NCBI GenBank assembly: GCA_947166015.1
Contig: CAMVCQ010000006.1
Span: 1-56,930, forward strand
DNA length: 56,930 nt
DNA from: an uncultured Lachnospiraceae bacterium
GTDB lineage: Bacteria; Bacillota; Clostridia; Lachnospirales; Lachnospiraceae
Direction: 5' to 3'
The notes below the pieces were generated by a model. It saw only the letters and a list, made by a program, of their open reading frames with translations, did not search any database and was not told the origin of the DNA. The position numbers and the translations under genes were made by a program. Below are positions 1 through 7,551 of the stretch, in pieces. How positions within the stretch are numbered: the first letter of the stretch is position 1; every line of letters starts with the position of its first letter.

Positions 1-1
1 C

Positions 2-121
2 CGAATTTGCTATGATGATAGTGTATCGACTTGTCAAAGCGGAGGTATCGTGATTGGGATAAGCGCCATCATATCCAGGCAGAACAGGGCCTGTAAAAAA
101 ATGACTCAGGAAGAACAATAA
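2..121 (+). CDS. 3' end of an unidentified upstream ORF (partial)
   Basis: One reading frame is open from the window edge and ends in a TAA whose last base is the A of the folA start codon (TAATG overlap). That arrangement suggests translational coupling. The roughly 39 visible residues include three cysteines and match nothing I recognise. A second frame stops at 53, so the true coding frame is uncertain. It could also be non-coding leader sequence. Confidence 0.2.
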   Translation, partial: RICYDDSVSTCQSGGIVIGISAIISRQNRACKKMTQEEQ

Positions 122-594
122 TGATAAAACTGATAGCTGCAGTAGCAGCAAACAATGTTATAGGAAAAGACGGTACCATCCCGTGGGACCTGCCCGAGGA
201 CAGACATATGTTCAAAGAGCTTACCATGGGTAGCACGCTTATCATGGGGCGCAGGACTTACGAGTCTATAGGCCGTCCGCTTCCCGGAAGGAAAACGATC
301 GTTGTGACGACCAAAGGTATCGTGATTCCGGAAATGTATATGGATCTGTTCAGCGTCGTTCCGTCCCTGGATGAAGCGTTTGAGATAGTCGGCGAGGGCG
401 ATGCGTTTTTGTGCGGTGGCGCACGCATCTATAAGGAAGGTCTGTCAAGAGCGGAGATCCTGTATATCACCAAGGTTGAAATGTCGGTCGAGGGCGATAC
501 ATTTTTCCCGGAGGGATATGAAAAGGAATTCAGCCTCATCGCCAGGCAGAGGCTGAGCGCAAACTGCTCACTACTGACATACTGCAGGATATGA
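121..594 (+). CDS. folA: Dihydrofolate reductase
   Basis: Reduces dihydrofolate to tetrahydrofolate with NADPH in the cytoplasm, feeding thymidylate, purine and methionine synthesis. At 157 aa it has normal bacterial length. Seen directly: VIGKDGTIPW at residues 13-22 and the catalytic acid Asp27 after WDLPE, in the same register as the E. coli enzyme. Also visible are the MGRRTYESIGRPLPGRK NADPH-binding block from residue 42 and FLCGGARIYK near residue 97. The start is supported by an AGGAAG ribosome site about 8 bases upstream. The usual neighbour thyA is not visible; the gene may end an operon beginning outside the window. Confidence 0.95.
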   Translation: MIKLIAAVAANNVIGKDGTIPWDLPEDRHMFKELTMGSTLIMGRRTYESIGRPLPGRKTIVVTTKGIVIPEMYMDLFSVVPSLDEAFEIVGEGDAFLCGGARIYKEGLSRAEILYITKVEMSVEGDTFFPEGYEKEFSLIARQRLSANCSLLTYCRI

Positions 595-604
595 TATAAA
601 CCAG

Positions 605-870
605 ACTATTCACGGGTGACCGGACCATTTATCTAAAACTGTCGGGTTACTATTCACGGGTAACCAAACCATTCGGAATGTCCGTTCTTCTCGCTTTGAT
701 CTTGCAAGCAAGCTTGCAGATTCAAAGCCTCGTAGAACTCTATCGTGTCTTTCAGACACACATTCCTCATGTGCTTTGGTTACCGTACACGGTTTGTATG
801 TAATGTATATGCACACTTTAGAGCAAGCTCTAAGTGTACATATACATTACATACACCCGTGAATAGTAAC
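605..870. repeat. MITE-like hairpin-rich element with terminal inverted repeats
   Basis: A 17-bp end at 646-662 (GTTACTATTCACGGGTA) is repeated inverted at 854-870 with 16 of 17 matches. A second left-end copy of 14 bases lies at 605-618. The interior is packed with palindromes: 696-726, 745-759, and a long stem-loop at 796-854 whose outer 16 bp pair perfectly. No ORF inside resembles a transposase, so it would be non-autonomous. This accounts for the 595-1023 gap apart from the promoter below. Confidence 0.6.
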
Positions 871-899
871 AACTGTCTGCAAAATATGCCTGGTTTTGC

Positions 900-958
900 T
901 TGCGTTATTCGAAAAATTGTGATAGAATTAAGCATGTCTCGACTTCAATCGAAGTCGA
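900..958 (+). promoter_or_regulatory. Promoter and leader hairpin of the chemoreceptor gene
   Basis: TTGCGT at 900-905 and TAGAAT at 923-928 are 17 bases apart. The leader then has an 8-bp hairpin (939-946 with 951-958, loop AATC) followed by tandem copies of GTCGAAAA up to about 980. No sigma-28 type flagellar promoter was recognised. Confidence 0.5.
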
Positions 959-1023
959 AAAGTCGAAAAGTCGAAAAGACAGCAGTTATTAACTAGTATT
1001 ACAGAAAGACAGCAGGTGACATT

Positions 1024-2583
1024 ATGAGTAATTATCAAAACACAGTTTCATCAAAAACAGATGTCGAGAATATGTCTGAAGACGAGCTTAGAGCGCTGGC
1101 CGGCAAGTCGGAGCGTACGATGGCCAATTTGTTCAGCACGATAGCACTTACGGGATTGAGTGCATTTATAATTCTGACGTATGTTATCATTCTCACTCAG
1201 GGGCTGATTCCGGTTGTGGTCGGCGTGATCACATTGCTCCTACTCATTATTCCGGTGGTTTTATGCTGGGTAGCGTATACCAAGGACAAAAATTCTCCGC
1301 TTATCAAACCATTCATAGCTACAGGATTTACGATTCCGTACACATTTATCCTGTTCACATCGGAAACGGATACGGTTTTTTTGTACATTATTCCTATCCT
1401 TGTCATCATTATCCTTTTCAGTGATGTCAAAATGTCGATCATTTTTTCAGTTGGTAGTGCGGTGGAAAACCTCATATATATGATATACAGGTTTGCATCA
1501 GGAAAGATTTCCGGACCTCAGGAAGTGACCGGTCTTCCGATGCGAACGGTTTTGATGTTTTTTGTAGCCGCAACGCTCATTATGGTTTCGATCGGAACAA
1601 GAAAATACGAAAAAATCCGCGCTTCCAGACTTATTTTGGAGCAGGGAAAGATCAAACATCTTCTCGATGAGATTCTCAATGTATCCGGCAGGGTAACAGA
1701 AACGGTTTCAGGTATGGTTGGCGAGATGGATAAGCTCCAGGGATCGGTTGATCAGACGCTTGACAACATGAATGATGTCGCGAGCGGCACGGGAGAGTCA
1801 GCTGATGCGGTGCAAAATCAGCTGAAAAAAACCGAGGAGATCCAGAGGCATATCACAGATGTAACGGAAGCGTCCAAAGATATCACAGACTATGTGGGTG
1901 CTACAGCGAGTGCTGTTGATGAGGGACAAAAACACATCCAGGAGATGACGGCTCTGACCGGTCAGATTGATCAGGCAGGAAATGATGTGGCAGATGCACT
2001 GAAAAGCTTCCATGCAACGACTTCACAGATGAATACTATCACGGATATGATCAATAATGTCGCCGATCAGACAGCACTTCTCTCACTTAACGCGAGCATA
2101 GAGGCAGCCAGAGCAGGCACGGCAGGTAAAGGCTTTGCGGTTGTGGCAAGTGAGATTTCAGCGCTCGCAGGTCAGACTTCAGAAGCGACAAATGATATAA
2201 ACAAACTTATAGGCGATGTTATATCACAGCTTGGCACTATGACTACAAATATCGAGTACCTTCTTGAAAAAGGCAATGAAGAAAGCCAGTGTGCGGCTGA
2301 GACATCAGGAAGCTTTGATCAGATTTCATCAAGCGTTGATGAGATCAGAAGCAGAGCTGAACAGATGAATAATGCGATCAGAAATCTTGCCAGGGCAAAT
2401 GAAGAAATAGTAAACAGCATACAGACAATTTCTTCGATTACAGAAGAGGTTACTGCACACGCAAATACCACATACTCCATCAGCGAGCAAAACAGAGACA
2501 TTGTCACAAACATCAATTCAATGTTTAACGAGCTCAATGCTGATGCTGACGAGCTTGTCGGATATAGTAACCGCGATTTATGA
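1024..2583 (+). CDS. Methyl-accepting chemotaxis protein with six-TM N-terminus
   Basis: Membrane chemoreceptor that would signal to CheA/CheW to bias flagellar rotation. Residues about 35-190 hold roughly six hydrophobic segments with short loops, and there is no large extracellular sensor domain or obvious HAMP. The cytoplasmic part is a long helical hairpin. Its conserved tip, around residues 345-390, contains [30 protein letters not shown] and the following coiled coil. Length is 519 aa. The ligand may be sensed within the membrane, or the protein may respond to membrane energetics; this is inference. The start has a CAGGTG ribosome site. Its stop lies only four bases from that of the convergent propeller gene, so the two transcripts may overlap. 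Confidence 0.9.
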   Translation: MSNYQNTVSSKTDVENMSEDELRALAGKSERTMANLFSTIALTGLSAFIILTYVIILTQGLIPVVVGVITLLLLIIPVVLCWVAYTKDKNSPLIKPFIATGFTIPYTFILFTSETDTVFLYIIPILVIIILFSDVKMSIIFSVGSAVENLIYMIYRFASGKISGPQEVTGLPMRTVLMFFVAATLIMVSIGTRKYEKIRASRLILEQGKIKHLLDEILNVSGRVTETVSGMVGEMDKLQGSVDQTLDNMNDVASGTGESADAVQNQLKKTEEIQRHITDVTEASKDITDYVGATASAVDEGQKHIQEMTALTGQIDQAGNDVADALKSFHATTSQMNTITDMINNVADQTALLSLNASIEAARAGTAGKGFAVVASEISALAGQTSEATNDINKLIGDVISQLGTMTTNIEYLLEKGNEESQCAAETSGSFDQISSSVDEIRSRAEQMNNAIRNLARANEEIVNSIQTISSITEEVTAHANTTYSISEQNRDIVTNINSMFNELNADADELVGYSNRDL

Positions 2584-2587
2584 TCTT

Positions 2588-4324
2588 TTAAGCTTTTATC
2601 TTTTTCGTTTTAGTATAATCAGAATAAACATTTTTGCCTGAGACTTTTTTCACTGATCTGAGTCTCAGGTAAATTGTTTTTTTGGAGTATTTTTTCCTGT
2701 TGATCTTGTAGGATTCTTTGCTTGTGGTTGTGAGCTTTTTCCATTTTTTGTTCTTTTGTTTTAAGTAAACCTGCGTTTTTGCGTTCTTTGCTTTTTTCCA
2801 TGTGATGGTTATTTTTTTATTACTTTTTTTGTACTTGACCTGTGATGGTTTTTTCACAACCGTTTTGGTTGGAGCAGGCGGAGTATCGCCGGGGATGTCT
2901 GATTTTGTTCCGATGGCAAAAATCGTCCCGCTGTCATTTGAGTAGTAGAGCGTACCGTCAGGACCTGCGACCACTTTTGAAATGCAGTAGTTTTGGTCGG
3001 ATTCATCCGGTGTAAAAAGCGAGTTTATGGAGCTGTTCGGGTTACATTCCGTGGCATACAGCGAGCCGGTTTTTTCGTTTGCTGCAAAAAACAGCATATC
3101 TATGTTTTCTCCCTTTGAATCAGCGGTTTTCATAGACAATAATTTGGATTTGATCTCTCCTTTTATCGATGTTTGGGAATACTGAATTGAACCAAAATCA
3201 TCAGAGTTATCATCGACAAAAACCAAATATCCATTTCCATTTGCATAAGCACCAAAGATAAAAGTTGAATTATCAACAATCGGAGTACAGGTACAGTTTA
3301 TTTTTGCTCTGTTTTCGATTTCAGGGAAAAGATCATATTTTTGGGCGATATTAAATGCGTGTTCTAAATCAGTATCGGAGGTATCGTCGTATTGTATCCT
3401 GTATACCGTACCGCCTTTATTGATGGCATATATACAATTACAATCCTTTGCTTCCGCTTTTGACAATCCACAGCGAAAAAGCTTTGAATCCGGTATGGGC
3501 TTTGGATCCTCCTGTTCTTCATCTTCTTGTTCGGCTTCCTCTTCTGTTTGGATTTTAATGATTCTTCCGCGATAATTATTAAAACCCAATTTGTCATAGT
3601 TTGTATTTAAACAGTATAGATATCCGTCCTCGGAGGTGAAAAAAATATAGTTATCTGTAAATACCGGTTCTGTCCAATAGAAACCTGCCGTATCACCTAC
3701 ATTGCCATCTATTGTGTAATTGGGCATGCTGGGACCACCTAAGTAATTCGTCCCGTTGATACACCATTGTACTAAACCATCTGCAGCGCTCACACAAAAA
3801 TAATACCCCTCAGATCTTCTTGTCGGATCTGAGCTGATGCTTTTCCAGGTTCCGGCATACAGGTATCCGTCGTGATAGGCGAGTCTTCCGAGTGTTTGAT
3901 GATCATCTATTACGAACTCAAAACAGCCGTCATTGGATACCCACTCGATTTTTTGATCGTTTATATCAACGCATTTTATCACACCCTCCGTCAAAGGGAT
4001 ATAGAGATGGTTTTCTACGAGTATGGGATCACAAATAGAATCCATCCTTCGACCGAGATCCAGTTCCCAAACAGTTTTACCTGTGGCAGGATCAAGTGCG
4101 TATAGTGCGTCCTTGTTTACTATGTACACTGCGTCCTCAGTAACGACCGGAGTCGAGATCATAGAAGTTCCCATGAAGTACGGATCAGAAAACTTCGCTT
4201 TCCACAACAACGCCGAATCCTCAGAACTTACAGGTGTGGCTGCGGCTGATTGTTTGACTTCGAAAGTGAGACCAAGTAGCATACATATACAAAGAATGAT
4301 TGACAGGGCTTGTTTTTTTGCCAT
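2588..4324 (-). CDS. Secreted PQQ-type beta-propeller protein with C-terminal Fn3-like domain
   Basis: The start at 4324 is chosen over an upstream ATG because AGGAGG lies 9 bases before it and the product then opens with a normal signal peptide (MAKKQALSIILCICMLLG). The mature part contains repeated propeller strands of PQQ/Kelch type, for example LYALDPATGKTVW, IKCVDINDQKIEW and YYFCVSAADGLVQW. An acidic loop (EEEAEQEDEEQED) sits mid-protein. The last ~85 residues are a lysine-rich Fn3-like domain, also seen at the ends of other secreted proteins here. Probable role: extracellular binding or scaffolding. No catalytic residues were seen, and PQQ binding is not implied. Confidence 0.75.
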   Translation of the reverse strand: MAKKQALSIILCICMLLGLTFEVKQSAAATPVSSEDSALLWKAKFSDPYFMGTSMISTPVVTEDAVYIVNKDALYALDPATGKTVWELDLGRRMDSICDPILVENHLYIPLTEGVIKCVDINDQKIEWVSNDGCFEFVIDDHQTLGRLAYHDGYLYAGTWKSISSDPTRRSEGYYFCVSAADGLVQWCINGTNYLGGPSMPNYTIDGNVGDTAGFYWTEPVFTDNYIFFTSEDGYLYCLNTNYDKLGFNNYRGRIIKIQTEEEAEQEDEEQEDPKPIPDSKLFRCGLSKAEAKDCNCIYAINKGGTVYRIQYDDTSDTDLEHAFNIAQKYDLFPEIENRAKINCTCTPIVDNSTFIFGAYANGNGYLVFVDDNSDDFGSIQYSQTSIKGEIKSKLLSMKTADSKGENIDMLFFAANEKTGSLYATECNPNSSINSLFTPDESDQNYCISKVVAGPDGTLYYSNDSGTIFAIGTKSDIPGDTPPAPTKTVVKKPSQVKYKKSNKKITITWKKAKNAKTQVYLKQKNKKWKKLTTTSKESYKINRKKYSKKTIYLRLRSVKKVSGKNVYSDYTKTKKIKA

Positions 4325-4430
4325 GATTTCAAAACCTCCTGAACTGTTCAAAAGTACGAATGTTTTATGTAAAAATGATTTCCAAATGCAACAAAGCATA
4401 AGCATTTCAACTCAAAATAATGCATCTACA

Positions 4431-4459
4431 ATTATAACAATTAGATCAAATCCCGTCAA
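4431..4459 (-). promoter_or_regulatory. Promoter of the secreted propeller gene
   Basis: Read on the minus strand: TTGACG (4459-4454), 17 bases, TATAAT (4436-4431). The leader to the ATG at 4324 is about 100 bases. Confidence 0.6.
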
Positions 4460-4597
4460 CCCAGGAAATATCTGATGTTCTTTTTGTAGATGCTTTCACG
4501 TTATTATTTACGGGTAATCAAAAAACACCGTAAGCATTTGTAGGGATCGCGTAAATGATCACAACGCTGCAGAATGTGTGGAAATAAACAATACTTC
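4460..4597. other. Intergenic region with a fragment of the MITE-like element
   Basis: Bases 4501-4522 match 647-668 of the MITE-like element at 19 of 22 positions, and all three differences are C-to-T. This looks like a decayed copy of one end. Nothing else recognisable was seen between the two divergent promoters. Confidence 0.4.
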
Positions 4598-4626
4598 TTG
4601 ATTTTCCATATGTATTAATGTAGAAT
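4598..4626 (+). promoter_or_regulatory. Promoter of the MATE transporter gene
   Basis: TTGATT at 4598-4603, 17 bases, TAGAAT at 4621-4626. Confidence 0.5.
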
Positions 4627-4669
4627 ATCTGTACTGCACTATAAATCAAACAAGAACGGAATGATAAAC

Positions 4670-6058
4670 ATGGAAAAAGGAATCAGAAAGTTTATAGGGG
4701 ACAAAAAGTTTTACAAGCACCTTTTGGCTATAGCTGTTCCCATCATGCTCCAAAACGCGATCACGAATTTTGTGAGCCTTTTGGACAATATCATGGTCGG
4801 GCAGATCGGTACCGAAGAGATGTCCGGAGTGGCTATAGTAAACCAGATGCACTTTGTTTTCATACTTGCAATTTTTGGGGGAATGTCAGGCGTCGGGATA
4901 TTTACGGCGCAGTACTTTGGGCAGCGCGACGATGACGGGATCAGACATACTTTTCGATACAAGCTGTGGCTGGGGGCATTTATCACTGCCATATCCATAA
5001 CAGTATTTATGGTTTTGGGAAACAGCATTATCGGGGCATTTTTAAACAGTGATACTTCGGCGGGAAATACCGCAGAGGCGCTTAACCATGGGATGGATTA
5101 TCTGAAAATAATCATATTGGGGATGCCTGCGATAGCAATTTCGTTTGCGTACACGGGCACTATGAGAGACTGCGGGCACACCGTGATGCCGATGGTATCG
5201 GGGAGTATCGCTGTCCTTACGAATCTCGTACTTGACTATGTGCTGATCTTTGGGAAATTCGGACTTCCCGAGATGGGTGTAGAGGGCGCGGCGGCCGCAA
5301 CCGTTATCGCAAGGTATCTGGAGGCGGCGATAAATGTGATCTGGTGTCATACCCACACAAAGGTCTACACCTACGCAAAAGGACTCTACAGGACACTGCT
5401 TGTCCCGAAAAAAATGGTCAAAGAGTTTTTGTTAAAAGGGCTTCCGATCCTGATAAACGAGACACTTTGGTCGTCGGGCATGGCGATGCTGGTGCAGTGC
5501 TACTCCATGCGCGGAATGGAGGTCGTCGCGGCGGGTAATATCTCAAATACTATCAACAATCTTTTGAATGTAGTGTTTGTTTCGATGGGAGATGCCGTGG
5601 CGATCATAGTAGGCCAGCTGCTCGGCGCAGGGGATATGAAGGAAGCCAAGTCGACCGACAACAAAATTATAGCGTTTGCGTTTGCGTCCGGTTTTCTGGT
5701 GGCGGGAGGACTTGTAGTCGCGTCATTTTTCTTCCCGCAGATCTACAACACCTCGCCGACGGTCAAATCGCTGGCAGCGAAGCTTATGCTTATCCAGGCA
5801 GTATTTACACCGCAGATAGCACTTTTACATACGACATACTTTACCCTGCGCTCGGGAGGAAAAACAGTGATAACGTTTGTGTTTGACAGCGGCGCACTAT
5901 GGCTTTTGTCGATACCGACAGGGTTTATCTTGTCGAGATTTACGGGAATTGATGTGCTGTGGATAGTGCTTGCGGTAAACCTCATAGATACGCTGAAAAC
6001 GCTGTTTGGGCTGTACCTCGTCAGGAAAAACAGTTGGATGCAGACGATCACGGTATAG
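4670..6058 (+). CDS. MATE family efflux transporter
   Basis: Polytopic inner-membrane protein (about 462 aa, ~12 TM segments) of the multidrug and toxin extrusion family, exporting organic cations or drugs against a Na+ or H+ gradient. The N-terminal half has the hallmark sequence AVPIMLQNAITNFVSLLDNIMVGQIGT broken over residues ~20-50, then GIFTAQYFGQRD. The second half repeats the fold. The start at 4670 is preferred because CGGA lies 9 bases upstream; ATG at 4661 adds three residues and is too close to that site. Monocistronic. The substrate cannot be told from sequence. Confidence 0.9.
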   Translation: MEKGIRKFIGDKKFYKHLLAIAVPIMLQNAITNFVSLLDNIMVGQIGTEEMSGVAIVNQMHFVFILAIFGGMSGVGIFTAQYFGQRDDDGIRHTFRYKLWLGAFITAISITVFMVLGNSIIGAFLNSDTSAGNTAEALNHGMDYLKIIILGMPAIAISFAYTGTMRDCGHTVMPMVSGSIAVLTNLVLDYVLIFGKFGLPEMGVEGAAAATVIARYLEAAINVIWCHTHTKVYTYAKGLYRTLLVPKKMVKEFLLKGLPILINETLWSSGMAMLVQCYSMRGMEVVAAGNISNTINNLLNVVFVSMGDAVAIIVGQLLGAGDMKEAKSTDNKIIAFAFASGFLVAGGLVVASFFFPQIYNTSPTVKSLAAKLMLIQAVFTPQIALLHTTYFTLRSGGKTVITFVFDSGALWLLSIPTGFILSRFTGIDVLWIVLAVNLIDTLKTLFGLYLVRKNSWMQTITV

Positions 6059-6084
6059 CGGATATGCATTGTTTTGAAAAAATG

Positions 6085-6113
6085 TGGATAAATCGATCTA
6101 CATGTGGTAAAAT
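6085..6113 (+). promoter_or_regulatory. Possible promoter for the glycosyltransferase transcript
   Basis: TGGATA at 6085-6090 (4 of 6 to consensus), 17 bases, TAAAAT at 6108-6113. It would start a leader of ~230 bases containing the structured element at 6166-6296. The -35 is weak. Confidence 0.3.
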
Positions 6114-6165
6114 CAAAGTTAAGTGTCAAAAAAATATGTTTTCAGTATGAATATCGGGAAGAATA

Positions 6166-6296
6166 GTGTGAAAAATCACACTGATATGCTGATTTTTCAC
6201 ACGGCTATTTGTGCCGGAGCGTCACAAATAGCCACTGATGGCAGACGAGAACTGGATGTTCTCGTCGCCACTCCGTCGCTACGCTCCGGAATGGAG
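6166..6296 (+). ncRNA. Structured leader RNA, copy 1 (candidate cis-regulatory element)
   Basis: Hairpin A: 6166-6178 pairs with 6190-6202 (13 bp, 11-nt loop). Hairpin B follows with no gap: 6203-6213 with 6223-6233 (11 bp, 9-nt loop CCGGAGCGT). After a 10-nt spacer comes hairpin C: 6244-6252 with 6258-6266 (9 bp, 5-nt loop), extended by TGGC/GCCA across a bulged A at 6243. The B loop (6214-6222) is perfectly complementary to 6281-6289, just before GGAG (6293-6296), allowing a pseudoknot next to the Shine-Dalgarno. A second copy with compensatory changes precedes glf. The function is unknown. Confidence 0.6.
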
Positions 6297-6302
6297 ATAA
6301 CT

Positions 6303-6335
6303 ATGGACAAAAAATCACAATGGAAATGGAGATAG
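6303..6335 (+). CDS. Ten-residue leader ORF (MDKKSQWKWR)
   Basis: ATG lies 6 bases after the GGAG that ends the structured leader, in the position the glf start occupies after the second copy. It encodes ten residues with two tryptophans and stops 13 bases before the glycosyltransferase ATG, in another frame. The glycosyltransferase itself has a poor ribosome site, so translation of this mini-ORF may feed it by reinitiation. It is too short to prove coding. Confidence 0.35.
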   Translation: MDKKSQWKWR

Positions 6336-6348
6336 TCTTTGAGTAAAA

Positions 6349-7029
6349 ATGAAAAATAATGTAGAATTAAGCATCGTCATGCCGTGTCTGAATGAGGAAA
6401 AAACAGTCGGACACTGCGTAGACGAAGCGAGAGCATTTATAGAAAACAATGATCTTACCGCCGAGATAATAGTTGTAGACAATGCGAGTACCGATGCTTC
6501 CGTAAGTGTAGCAACAGCTCATGGCGCTACTGTGATACGCGAGGACAGGCCGGGATACGGCAGAGCCATCCGCAGAGGTCTGCGCGCTGCAAAAGGAAAT
6601 GTCATCATTATATGTGATTGTGATATGACATACGACCTGTACAACCTTGAGAGTATATATGAGCCTCTGAAAAAAGGTTCCTGCGATGTGATGATGGGCT
6701 GCAGAAAAACCACGGAACCGGGTGCGGCAAGCTTTACTCACCGCATAGGTGCAGGAGTCCTCTCGGCACTCGGAAGAATGCGATATCATGTAAATGTCAA
6801 AGACTTCCACTGCGGACTTCGTGGTCTGACATCCGAGGCAAACCAAAAGCTTAGGCTTAGGACAAAAGGAATGGAGTTTGCCACCGAGATGATAGCGGAG
6901 GCATCCAGGAACTCACTTACCATCGGTCAGACAGAGGTACCTTTGAAAAAATGCCCCTACGGACGCGAATCCAAACTGCGTACGATCCGCGACGGCCTCA
7001 GACACCTGTTGTATATAGCTTTTTGTTGA
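6349..7029 (+). CDS. Family 2 glycosyltransferase (polyprenyl-phosphate type)
   Basis: GT-A fold enzyme that would move a sugar from a nucleotide donor, probably to polyprenyl phosphate or a cell-wall glycan, at the cytoplasmic membrane face. Seen: LSIVMPCLNEEKTV at residues 7-20, IIVVDNASTD, RPGYGRAIRRGLRAAKG, the metal-binding DCDMTYD, DFHCGLRG, and RTIRDGLRHL near the C-terminus. At 226 aa it ends where many relatives continue into C-terminal membrane helices, so it is the short form or a shortened version. The start is a compromise, with no strong ribosome site visible. The leader carries the structured element 6166-6296. Confidence 0.85.
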   Translation: MKNNVELSIVMPCLNEEKTVGHCVDEARAFIENNDLTAEIIVVDNASTDASVSVATAHGATVIREDRPGYGRAIRRGLRAAKGNVIIICDCDMTYDLYNLESIYEPLKKGSCDVMMGCRKTTEPGAASFTHRIGAGVLSALGRMRYHVNVKDFHCGLRGLTSEANQKLRLRTKGMEFATEMIAEASRNSLTIGQTEVPLKKCPYGRESKLRTIRDGLRHLLYIAFC

Positions 7030-7046
7030 CTATTGAAGAGCATTCC

Positions 7047-7481
7047 TTACTGCCATTTTTCTGTCTCAAAATAATGATCGATCGCCGAAACGATATCTGC
7101 CTGTTTCATACTTTTCAAAAGATAGCCCTGTGGTTTCAGACTCATCACCTTCATCACGGTTTCTTCGTCTGCTTTTCCGGTGAGAAATATGACCGGGATC
7201 TCCGCCGAATCCGGCTCGCTCCGCAGCATCTCTAGTGTTTTTGTGCCGTCCGTGATCGGCATATCATAGTCCATCAGGATCAGGTCCGGACGGTGTCCCT
7301 TGATGTATTTGATCGCCTGCATACCTGATTTGACGATAGTTACCTGGTATTCGTCCATCAGCCATTTTTTGATCATTTTTAAAAATGTTATGTCGTCGTC
7401 TACCACCAATATTCTTTTGGCACTGCGACGTCTTCTCGCTTCTTCGGCTTCATTGCTCTCTACAAGCAGATTGTTATCCAT
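7047..7481 (-). CDS. Stand-alone response regulator receiver protein
   Basis: 144 aa with a single receiver domain and no output domain. Seen: ILVVDDD (acidic pocket), the phosphoacceptor Asp in LILMDYDMP, the conserved Thr in IFLTGKAD, and Lys in GYLLKSMK. A charged N-terminal arm (EEARRRRSAKR) precedes the domain. AGGAGG lies upstream of the ATG. It follows the HD-GYP regulator by 70 bases on the same strand, so the two are probably co-transcribed. It may act as a phosphate carrier or sink in a relay with the Hpt protein at 8785. No histidine kinase is in the window. Confidence 0.9.
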   Translation of the reverse strand: MDNNLLVESNEAEEARRRRSAKRILVVDDDITFLKMIKKWLMDEYQVTIVKSGMQAIKYIKGHRPDLILMDYDMPITDGTKTLEMLRSEPDSAEIPVIFLTGKADEETVMKVMSLKPQGYLLKSMKQADIVSAIDHYFETEKWQ

Positions 7482-7551
7482 CAGTCAAAAGCCTCCTGTT
7501 AATCGTTTTTATCATCAGATGCTTTTCGTTTTTCTATGCAATAACACCGGA

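Noticed and set aside
745-996. 83-codon plus-strand ORF and its minus-strand counterpart at 610-816
   Set aside because: Both run through the palindromes of the MITE-like element, lack ribosome sites and encode no recognisable domain.
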